DNA of 6,595 nt, taken from assembly GCA_020438245.1 (NCBI GenBank), contig JAGQUY010000345.1, positions 1 to 6,595 of the forward strand. The letters run 5' to 3'. A program made the position numbers and the translations under genes. This DNA comes from Bacteroidota bacterium (GTDB lineage: Bacteria > CLD3 > SB21). Every line of letters begins with the position of its first letter. Within the stretch, counting starts at the first letter, position 1. The notes beneath the pieces are model-generated. The model saw only the letters and a program-made list of their open reading frames with translations, did not search any database and had not been told where the DNA came from. Positions 1 to 5,555 of the stretch are shown piece by piece.

Positions 1-623
1 AAATCGGGCAGGATCCAGTACTTGACACTCTGCTTGATTTCATCACCCCTGTGCACGACGGTAACGCGAGAACCGTACCTAAATAACTCCAGGGCGGCAA
101 TACACGCCGAATTTTTTCCACCCACTACCATCACTTCCTTGTCAAAAAAGGGATGGGGATCGGAGTAGTAGTGGGAAACTTTCGGCAGATCTTCTCCTTC
201 CACATTCAACATGTTCGGATTGTCATAATATCCGGTTGCCAGGATGACAAACTCGGACCTATATGTCCGTTCATCCCTTCCGTCCTTGAGAACTGCAATT
301 TCGAAGCCTTCGTCTTTCTTGAGAATGGAAAGGACTTTTTCCGATGTATGGACAGAAAGTCCAAAATGTTGGACGGCGCGTTTGTAGTATTGAAGCCCTT
401 CCTCGCGGGTTGGTTTTGCATTGGGTGAGGTGAACGGCAAACCGCCGACCTCAAGAAGATCGGACGAAGTGAAAAACACCATATTTGCCGGGAAATGATA
501 AATCGAATTGGTGATACATCCTTTGTCCAGCACAATACTGTTTAACCCGGCTTCCTTACAGGCAATGGCACAAGCGAGTCCGGTCGGGCCTGCCCCTACA
601 ATGACGACATCAAAAGGGGACAT
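1..623 (-). CDS. ypdA: YpdA/Bdr-like FAD-dependent NAD(P)H disulfide reductase, C-terminus missing
   Basis: I translated this minus-strand gene by hand. It gives 207 residues before running off the left edge; family members are about 320-330 residues. Residues 5-15 form the N-terminal FAD-binding fold (VVIVG, then GAGPTG at 10-15). ATGYYDNPN is at 129-137, a motif I recognise from YpdA. A second dinucleotide fold, VVGGKNSA at 166-173, should bind NADPH, and WILPD ends the visible part. YpdA (Bdr) reduces bacillithiol disulfide in the cytosol of Firmicutes, and homologues occur in Bacteroidota, Chlorobi and Deinococcus. The assignment to the YpdA family is strong. The substrate here is inferred. 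Residue 14 is Thr, where Firmicute YpdA has the Cys14 reported as essential, so chemistry may differ. The ATG at 623 overlaps the dnaG end by 14 nt. An in-frame ATG at 632 (adding Met-Ile-Ile) is equally possible. It is probably translated from the dnaG transcript. Confidence 0.85.
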   Translation of the reverse strand, partial: MSPFDVVIVGAGPTGLACAIACKEAGLNSIVLDKGCITNSIYHFPANMVFFTSSDLLEVGGLPFTSPNAKPTREEGLQYYKRAVQHFGLSVHTSEKVLSILKKDEGFEIAVLKDGRDERTYRSEFVILATGYYDNPNMLNVEGEDLPKVSHYYSDPHPFFDKEVMVVGGKNSACIAALELFRYGSRVTVVHRGDEIKQSVKYWILPD

Positions 624-2463
624 GATGATCATCCAATTCCATTCGTTCTTGAACCGGTTGTTCTCCCAGGGTCAAGAGCTGCTTCTTGGTCTTCAGTACA
701 TGCATTTGTCGAATAATTTGCGAGGATGCTTCCTCCAAATGTTCGGCATCCTCCTGCAAATCAGACATGTTTTTCATCGTCTCCCTGAGTTCGGCCAGCC
801 GCTTCTGGAGTTGATGATACTGTATGGTTGCAAGACAGTCTACGATTTCGTATTGCAGCAGGTCGTCAAGCATCAGTCGGGTCAGTGCTTTTTGTATGTC
901 TTCAGGAAAAGACTCAAGAACGGTGTTCGACGAAAACTCTTCTTTCATCATCCACTGGGTGAAGATAAACTGCATCACCTTCTGAATCGCCCGATTTGTG
1001 AAATCCTCGGGCCGGAGGTGGTTGAAAATCAAATCGGCCTGCTCGGACCCCTTCATAAGCAGATTTCTCAGAACCCCCCGTTCGGCCTGGAGGACATGTT
1101 GGGGAGACGAATCTTCGCGCGGAATGTATTTCTTGGCCGGTGTCGTCAGCTCAATCGAGGAAGAATCCCGGCCTTTGCCAACCCGTTGCAGTTCCTGCTG
1201 CACGAGTTTTTCATCGAGCCGCAATTTGTCCGAAACTTCGGCGGCGTAATAGGAGGATTGAATCGGATCTCGAATGCCGCCCACGATTTGAATAAGTTCA
1301 CGCGCGGCCTGGGTACGTCCGTGAACCGTATCCAATTTTTTTTGCCGGTGCCACTGTTCGACGCGAAAGTCGATATACGAACGTCCCTGCTTCAATACTT
1401 CTTCGAAGCCGTCGCGCCCGTTTTCCCGTATGAACGAGTCCGGATCGTGGGATGCCGGCAGCACGACGATTTTTGTCTGAAGACCGGACTGAATCATGAT
1501 CGCCCCGCCCCGTTCGGCTGCGTGTATACCGGCACTGTCGCCGTCATACACCAAGGTTACATTTTGCGTATACCGTTTGATCAGGGTTGCCTGATCCAGC
1601 GTGAACGCGGTGCCGCTGGATGCCACCGTCTGCGTCAGCCCATGCTGGTGCAACATCAGACAATCGGCATACCCCTCAACAACGATAAGCTGATCATTCT
1701 TGCGGACGGTATCGCGCGCCTGAAATAATCCATACAGGGTGCGGCTTTTATGATAAATCGGGCTCTCGGGCGAATTGACATACTTCGGCATGTTCTGTTC
1801 TTCGCGTAACTGCCGTCCGCCGAAAGCGATGACGCGCCCCGTGGTATTGAATATCGGAAAGATGACCCGATGGCGAAATCGGTCATAGTGTGACCCGTCT
1901 GATTTTTTCATGATGAGTCCGGCTTTCTCCAGAACCGTCAAATCCATCGACTGTTCATGTGCGTGCGCCACAAAGGCTTCCCACAAATCGGGTGCGTATC
2001 CGACCCCAAAAGACTTCAGCGTCGAATCCTCAAAACCTCGCTTGCTGAGGTACTCACGGGCCAATTTGCCCGCCGGTCCTCGAAGTTGTTCAAAGTAGTA
2101 TCGGGCCGCCATTTTGTATGCAAAATATAACGACTCGACTTCAGATGACTTGGACGGATCCATATCCGTTTCACGGGGCATTTCGATGGCATACTTTTCC
2201 GCCAGAAAGCGGATCGCTTCCGGATAGGAGAGCTTTTCGAATTCGCGGACGAAAGCAATGACATCTCCGCCGGTATGGCATCCAAAACAATAAAAAATCT
2301 GTTTATCGGCGCTCACGGTGAAGGAGGGGGTTTTTTCGTTGTGAAACGGGCAAAGACCGACATGGTTTCGACCCCTCAATCGGATATTGACGTACTGGCC
2401 CACCACCTCGACGATGTCTGCGGCTTGTTTTATTTCATCGATTTTATGCTGCGGGATTTTCAT
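610..2463 (-). CDS. dnaG: DNA primase DnaG
   Basis: This 617-residue protein synthesises the RNA primers for replication and is expected to work with the replicative helicase DnaB at the fork. The N-terminal CHC2 zinc finger has ligands C38, H41, C59 and C62, with the flanking GLCPFHNEKTPSF block. The catalytic core follows (about 115-250, including KYVNSPESPIYHKS). The Toprim domain has EGYAD at 263-267 (E263, D267), YDGDSAG at 306-312 (D307, D309) and HDPDSFI at 339-345 (D340, D342). These are the acidic residues that bind metal in E. coli DnaG. Residues from about 450 to the end form a helical C-terminal region expected to bind DnaB. Length is normal for the family. The ATG directly follows the TAA of the upstream lipid-kinase gene (0 nt gap), and the 3' end overlaps the next gene by 14 nt. 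Translational coupling in both directions is therefore likely. No rpsU or rpoD is adjacent. Confidence 0.97.
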   Translation of the reverse strand: MKIPQHKIDEIKQAADIVEVVGQYVNIRLRGRNHVGLCPFHNEKTPSFTVSADKQIFYCFGCHTGGDVIAFVREFEKLSYPEAIRFLAEKYAIEMPRETDMDPSKSSEVESLYFAYKMAARYYFEQLRGPAGKLAREYLSKRGFEDSTLKSFGVGYAPDLWEAFVAHAHEQSMDLTVLEKAGLIMKKSDGSHYDRFRHRVIFPIFNTTGRVIAFGGRQLREEQNMPKYVNSPESPIYHKSRTLYGLFQARDTVRKNDQLIVVEGYADCLMLHQHGLTQTVASSGTAFTLDQATLIKRYTQNVTLVYDGDSAGIHAAERGGAIMIQSGLQTKIVVLPASHDPDSFIRENGRDGFEEVLKQGRSYIDFRVEQWHRQKKLDTVHGRTQAARELIQIVGGIRDPIQSSYYAAEVSDKLRLDEKLVQQELQRVGKGRDSSSIELTTPAKKYIPREDSSPQHVLQAERGVLRNLLMKGSEQADLIFNHLRPEDFTNRAIQKVMQFIFTQWMMKEEFSSNTVLESFPEDIQKALTRLMLDDLLQYEIVDCLATIQYHQLQKRLAELRETMKNMSDLQEDAEHLEEASSQIIRQMHVLKTKKQLLTLGEQPVQERMELDDHHVPF

Positions 2464-3132
2464 TTACAAAATTCTCCCGCCTTCGATCAAAATCGGAGGA
2501 AGTTCTTTCAAGTACTGGACGTAAAGGATCTCCATGATACTTCCGGCCACCACGGGTATTCGAAGATTATCGTTTACTCTCGAAGGCATGAGTTCCGCCA
2601 AAGCGGCGACAATCACTCCGCCCAATCGTATGATTGCAGGAATCGCCGGAAAGAACAGGGCGATCACGAGGGCAACGGTAATGAAGGCCAAGGTGCCCTC
2701 CACGGTTTTGCCAAATACATGCATTTTACCGAACCGGCGACCCACAAGTGCCGCGGTACTATCACCGACAATGAGAAATAACAAACACAACACGGCGATG
2801 TCCTGGTGAAATACAAGGATACTGAGGAAAGAAGCCAAAAGAAGATAGGTCGCTCCGGAGTAACTTCCGGTTTCTTCCTCACGGAGCATCTTCCCGACGA
2901 ATCGAATGAACCAGTAATTTACTGTGGAACTGGCCATTCTTCCGTATTCCAGCAGGATTGCGAATACAAGCAATCCTCCTACAACAACCAGTGCCGTTCC
3001 CTGATCAGTCAGTTTGTAGCCGATGGGAATGCCAAGCGAGGCCATGTGGATGAGCTTGCGCAGCAGCTCGTTTCCGAGCGTTACCGGCGGACGGCCGTCG
3101 GCGTCGAGGAGGGTAGGATCTTCATTTGTCAT
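2464..3132 (-). CDS. Polyprenol/diacylglycerol kinase family membrane protein (Sec59/VTE5/Dgk1-like)
   Basis: This is a 222-residue hydrophobic protein with roughly six membrane segments (near 30-64, 95-130, 146-181 and 195-207). It carries the conserved motifs of the CTP-dependent lipid kinase family that includes dolichol kinase Sec59, phytol kinase VTE5 and yeast Dgk1. These are RKLIH at 25-29, GDSTAALVGRRFGK at 123-136, GKTVEGTLAF at 141-150, and E180 followed by DNLRIP at 188-193. Family members transfer phosphate from CTP to a lipid alcohol in the membrane. The substrate (undecaprenol, another polyprenol, phytol/farnesol or diacylglycerol) cannot be read from sequence. The frame stays open upstream to an ATG at 3243. 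I chose the ATG at 3132 because family similarity begins just before RKLIH and the longer form would cross the divergent promoter region. This is the first gene of the leftward block, and its stop codon abuts the dnaG start. Confidence 0.82.
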   Translation of the reverse strand: MTNEDPTLLDADGRPPVTLGNELLRKLIHMASLGIPIGYKLTDQGTALVVVGGLLVFAILLEYGRMASSTVNYWFIRFVGKMLREEETGSYSGATYLLLASFLSILVFHQDIAVLCLLFLIVGDSTAALVGRRFGKMHVFGKTVEGTLAFITVALVIALFFPAIPAIIRLGGVIVAALAELMPSRVNDNLRIPVVAGSIMEILYVQYLKELPPILIEGGRIL

Positions 3133-3138
3133 CGGAGC

Positions 3139-3167
3139 AATATAAACGAGCAGGCCGTCGTATGCAA
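3139..3167 (-). promoter_or_regulatory. Candidate promoter for the leftward lipid kinase-dnaG-ypdA block, possibly leaderless
   Basis: Reading the minus strand, TTGCAT (3167-3162) is followed after exactly 17 nt by TATATT (3144-3139). TATATT is a 5/6 match to the sigma-70 -10 box; the -35 is weak at 3/6. Only six bases separate the -10 from the ATG at 3132, so initiation at the usual distance would fall on or next to the start codon and give a leaderless mRNA. If the true start were the next internal Met, a short leader would exist instead. The match could be chance in a 137-bp region. Confidence 0.35.
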
Positions 3168-3174
3168 ATACGGC
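3157..3174. repeat. Inverted repeat overlapping the leftward -35 element; possible operator
   Basis: CGTAT (3159-3163) and ATACG (3168-3172) are perfect inverted arms around GCAA. The arms extend by a T-G wobble and a G-C pair to seven positions. The repeat lies in the divergent intergenic region and covers the candidate -35 of the leftward promoter. It is the right size for a small dimeric repressor site but is short enough to be fortuitous. No regulator gene is visible in the window. Confidence 0.25.
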
Positions 3175-3204
3175 ATATATCCGTTCTCGGGGACAACTCC
3201 CTCG

Positions 3205-3235
3205 TTGACTCTCAAGGCCAAACAACCTACCTTTT
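3205..3235 (+). promoter_or_regulatory. Candidate promoter for hisN-UPF0210
   Basis: TTGACT (3205-3210, 5/6 to the -35 consensus) is followed after 17 nt by TACCTTTT (3228-3235), which matches five of the six fixed positions of the Bacteroidota -7 element TAnnTTTG. Initiation would fall near 3240 and leave a leader of about 30 nt before the ATG at 3270. The same spacing and layout recur upstream of the glutamate dehydrogenase gene, which raises my confidence. Confidence 0.42.
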
Positions 3236-3269
3236 CGCGACAATACACCGGGCGACAGATTTCGATACG

Positions 3270-4046
3270 ATGGTTCTTGAAGATCTTACCAAGGTGGCAA
3301 TTGAAGCCGCGCGCGAGGCGGGAGAAATTACGCTCCGTTATTTCAACTCTCAGACATTGACGATTGAAACCAAAAGCGACGAATCGCCGGTTACCATAGC
3401 CGATCGTACGGCGGAGGAAGCGATCGTTCGTATCGTCCGTTCGAAGTTTCCCGATCACGCTATTCTCGGTGAGGAGTACGGTGAAATGGCAGGCTCCGGC
3501 CGGTATCGCTGGATTATCGATCCGATCGACGGAACGAAGTCATTTATTCACGGAGTACCCTTGTACGGAGTCCTCATAGGGGTCGAGGACCTTTCGTCGA
3601 ATGACATCATCTGCGGCGTCGTCAATTTTCCTGCCTTGGGCGAGTTCTACCACGCAACCCGCGGACAAGGGGCGTTCAAGAATGGTAAAACATGTCGCGT
3701 TTCCCGCACGGATCGTCTGGAAGACAGTATCCTGCTGACCACCGACTACAGGCATGTTCGGGAACATCGAAACTCGGCGGCATTCGAAGCTGTTCACGAC
3801 CGGGTCAAGTTTGTTCGAACCTGGGGAGATTGCTACGGCCACATGATGGTTGCATCGGGTCGGGCTGAAGTCATGATGGATCCCAAAATGAATCTGTGGG
3901 ATATTGCAGCGTTGAAACCCATCGTAGAAGAATCCGGCGGGCGCTTCTTCGATTGGAATGGTGTAACAGGCTTGGATCTGCAGGATGCCGTCTCCACCAA
4001 CGACTTGCTCTCCGAGGAAATTAGAACTATTCTTCAATCACCATAG
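3270..4046 (+). CDS. hisN: Histidinol-phosphate phosphatase, inositol-monophosphatase superfamily (HisN type)
   Basis: This 258-residue cytosolic enzyme is expected to hydrolyse L-histidinol phosphate to histidinol, the penultimate part of histidine synthesis, using Mg2+. The metal-binding signatures of the superfamily are present: GEE with E68-E69, DPIDGT at 84-89 (D84, D87), and WD at 210-211. The blocks WIIDPIDGTKSFIHGVPLYG and GDCYGHMMVASGRAEVM, plus NLWDIAALKPIVEESGG, resemble the HisN subfamily more than SuhB or CysQ. The ORF is open back to 3126, but similarity starts at the Met at 3270 (MVLEDLTKVAIEAAREAGE), and the longer forms would overlap the divergent gene. No strong ribosome binding site precedes 3270. 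It is followed after 11 nt by the UPF0210 gene, so the two are probably co-transcribed. No other his genes lie in the window, so activity on related phosphate monoesters remains possible. Confidence 0.87.
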   Translation: MVLEDLTKVAIEAAREAGEITLRYFNSQTLTIETKSDESPVTIADRTAEEAIVRIVRSKFPDHAILGEEYGEMAGSGRYRWIIDPIDGTKSFIHGVPLYGVLIGVEDLSSNDIICGVVNFPALGEFYHATRGQGAFKNGKTCRVSRTDRLEDSILLTTDYRHVREHRNSAAFEAVHDRVKFVRTWGDCYGHMMVASGRAEVMMDPKMNLWDIAALKPIVEESGGRFFDWNGVTGLDLQDAVSTNDLLSEEIRTILQSP

Positions 4047-4050
4047 AAGG
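4045..4050 (+). promoter_or_regulatory. Ribosome binding site of the UPF0210 gene, overlapping the hisN stop codon
   Basis: AGAAGG lies 7 nt before the ATG at 4058 and shares two bases with the hisN TAG (4044-4046). The overlap suggests coupled translation of the pair and fixes the downstream start. Confidence 0.6.
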
Positions 4051-4057
4051 CTAAAAA

Positions 4058-5419
4058 ATGGCTTTTGATTTACAGGAAATACTTGAAACGGTTAGAATGA
4101 CAGAAGCTGAGCACTTCGACATTCGAACCACCACGATGGGTATTAGTCTCAGGAATTGTGTACGGTCAGACGCAAAATCGACGATCCAGGCGATCTATGA
4201 CAAGATCTGCAAACGAGCGGAAAAGCATGTTGCTACGGCAAAGGATGTCGAGATGAAATACGGCATTGCCATAGCCAACAAGAGGATTTCCATAACTCCC
4301 GCTGCCATTCCGTGCGACGCCTTCTCGCGGGACGACTTTATGCGATTGGCACGTAAGCTCGACGAGGCAGCCGCCCAGGTTGGCGTCGATTTCTTGGCCG
4401 GATTCTCGGCGCTGGTTCAAAAGGGGTTTACCGACGGGGACAAGGCTCTGATTGACTCTATTCCTGAAGCGATCGGAACCACCAAAAGAGTATGCAGTTC
4501 TGTCAATGTCGGTTCGACCAAGGCGGGCATCAATATGGACGCGATCATTGCGGTTGGCAAGGTCATTAAAGACCTGGCCGCGAAGACAGCAGATGAAGGC
4601 GGCATCGGATGCGCCAAGTTTGTGGTTTTTTGTAATGCCGTCGAAGATAATCCGTTTGTGGCGGGAGCTTTCCACGGGATTAGCGAGCCCGAGACGGTAA
4701 TCAACGTCGGGATCAGCGGTCCCGGGGTCGTACTTCGAGCGGTGAAAGAAGCACCGGAGGCCGATTTGGGTGAATTGGCAGAAATAATCAAGAGAATGAC
4801 CTTCAAAATTACAAGGGCCGGTGAGTTGATTGGTCGGGAGGTCGCCAAAATGCAGGGGGTTGAGTTCGGTATTGTGGATCTTTCCCTCGCACCCACGCCT
4901 GCGCCGGGCGACAGCATTGCCGATATTCTCGTCGCCATGGGGCTTGAAGATGTCGGATCGTGCGGCACGACGGCAGCCTTGGCCATGCTTAACGATGCGG
5001 TAAAAAAAGGCGGTCTGATGGCTTCTTCGTACGTCGGAGGCCTGAGCGGGGCGTTCATTCCTGTCAGCGAGGATCAGGGCATGATTTCGGCGGTCGAGAA
5101 GGGGAATCTTTCCCTGGAAAAATTGGAGGCCATGACAAGCGTTTGCTCCGTGGGCCTTGACATGGTGGCTGTCCCGGGGGATACGCCCTGGGAAACAATA
5201 AGCGCGCTGATTGCCGATGAAGCAGCTATTGGGATGATCAACAACAAAACGACCGCCGTCCGGATCATACCGGTTCCCGGGAAAAAAGTTGGAGAGTCGG
5301 TTGACTACGGCGGCCTGTTGGGGAAAGCCCCGATTATGGCAATCCGCCCGCTTTCCGCAAGGGCGTTTATTCAGCGTGGAGGTCGTATTCCCGCCCCTGC
5401 GCAGGCTCTGACCAACTGA
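4058..5419 (+). CDS. UPF0210/DUF711 ('PFL family') protein of unknown function
   Basis: This is a complete 453-residue protein, matching the usual family length of about 445-455. Recognisable family blocks in order are: FDIRTTTMGISL at 20-31, ANKRISITP at 73-81, FLAGFSALVQKGF at 112-124, SSVNVGSTKAGINMDA at 147-162, FCNAVEDNPFVAGAFHG at 191-207, NVGISGPGVV at 216-225, VDLSLAPTPAPGDS at 273-286, GTTAALAMLNDAVKKGG at 303-319, VGGLSGAFIPVSEDQGMI at 326-343, and VCSVGLDMVAVPGDT at 362-376. Structural work on a pneumococcal member shows a barrel related to pyruvate formate-lyase, hence the name. I see no glycyl-radical motif (RVxGY-like) and no activase nearby, so a formate-lyase activity should not be assumed. 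In Firmicutes the gene usually follows a small ACT-domain gene, which is absent here. Instead it sits 11 nt behind hisN and upstream of glutamate dehydrogenase. No signal peptide or membrane segment is seen. The function is unknown. Confidence 0.93.
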   Translation: MAFDLQEILETVRMTEAEHFDIRTTTMGISLRNCVRSDAKSTIQAIYDKICKRAEKHVATAKDVEMKYGIAIANKRISITPAAIPCDAFSRDDFMRLARKLDEAAAQVGVDFLAGFSALVQKGFTDGDKALIDSIPEAIGTTKRVCSSVNVGSTKAGINMDAIIAVGKVIKDLAAKTADEGGIGCAKFVVFCNAVEDNPFVAGAFHGISEPETVINVGISGPGVVLRAVKEAPEADLGELAEIIKRMTFKITRAGELIGREVAKMQGVEFGIVDLSLAPTPAPGDSIADILVAMGLEDVGSCGTTAALAMLNDAVKKGGLMASSYVGGLSGAFIPVSEDQGMISAVEKGNLSLEKLEAMTSVCSVGLDMVAVPGDTPWETISALIADEAAIGMINNKTTAVRIIPVPGKKVGESVDYGGLLGKAPIMAIRPLSARAFIQRGGRIPAPAQALTN

Positions 5420-5428
5420 AAAAAGAAA

Positions 5429-5459
5429 TTGATTTTAGAAGCAAAACAAGATAAGTTTT
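5429..5459 (+). promoter_or_regulatory. Candidate promoter for the glutamate dehydrogenase gene
   Basis: TTGATT (5429-5434) is followed after 17 nt by TAAGTTTT (5452-5459). This has the same layout as the hisN candidate and fits the Bacteroidota TAnnTTTG -7 element at five of its six fixed positions. It begins 10 nt after the UPF0210 stop. Initiation near 5465 would give an untranslated leader of about 90 nt. Confidence 0.4.
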
Positions 5460-5462
5460 AAG

Positions 5463-5494
5463 TCGCCAAGCTTAGATGAAAAGCGAGTTTTTTT
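5463..5494 (+). terminator. Weak hairpin plus seven-T run between the UPF0210 gene and gdh; terminator or attenuator candidate
   Basis: TCGC (5463-5466) can pair with GCGA (5483-5486). Alternatively, GCTT (5470-5473) can pair with AAGC (5481-5484) around a 7-nt loop. A run of seven T residues follows at 5488-5494. The stems are only four base pairs, so this would be an inefficient intrinsic terminator for the hisN-UPF0210 transcript. It lies downstream of the candidate gdh promoter, so it could also act in the gdh leader. The T run alone may be chance in an AT-rich gap. Confidence 0.25.
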
Positions 5495-5542
5495 GCAACC
5501 TCTTTTAATTACACACAAGTTTCTGCCCTAAACAGTTCTTCT

Positions 5543-5546
5543 GGAG
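5543..5546 (+). promoter_or_regulatory. Ribosome binding site of gdh
   Basis: GGAG lies 9 nt before the ATG at 5556. An in-frame TAA at 5529-5531 and the lack of any other ATG between them fix this as the start. A TAAAC/GTTTA pair (5529-5533 with 5546-5550) could partly mask the site, but the stem is short. Confidence 0.55.
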
Positions 5547-5555
5547 TTTAAACGT

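Noticed and set aside
508..1728. A 406-codon plus-strand open frame opposite dnaG
   Set aside because: It is antisense to a dnaG gene with every catalytic motif intact. Its translation shows no recognisable domain, so it is a shadow of the dnaG coding pattern despite its length.
3133..3243. N-terminal extension of the lipid kinase to the ATG at 3243
   Set aside because: The 37 added residues lack family similarity and would span the divergent promoter region. The start at 3132 fits the family N-terminus.
3126..3269. N-terminal extension of hisN to the ATG at 3126 or 3162
   Set aside because: The extra residues do not resemble the family. The 3126 start would overlap the divergent lipid-kinase start, and the extension would bury the best promoter candidate.
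3540..4037. A 165-codon minus-strand open frame opposite hisN
   Set aside because: No recognisable motifs, and fully antisense to conserved hisN blocks.
4417..5058. A 213-codon minus-strand open frame opposite the UPF0210 gene
   Set aside because: The composition is low-complexity, rich in Ser, Pro, Thr and Ala. There is no domain, and it lies wholly within a strongly conserved gene on the other strand.
4058..5419. Annotation of the UPF0210 protein as pyruvate formate-lyase
   Set aside because: No glycyl-radical motif near the C-terminus, length well below the roughly 750 residues of true PFL, and no activating enzyme gene nearby.
5546..5553. GTTTAAAC palindrome before the gdh start
   Set aside because: A single 8-bp palindrome in an AT-rich leader is expected by chance and has no second copy in the gap.
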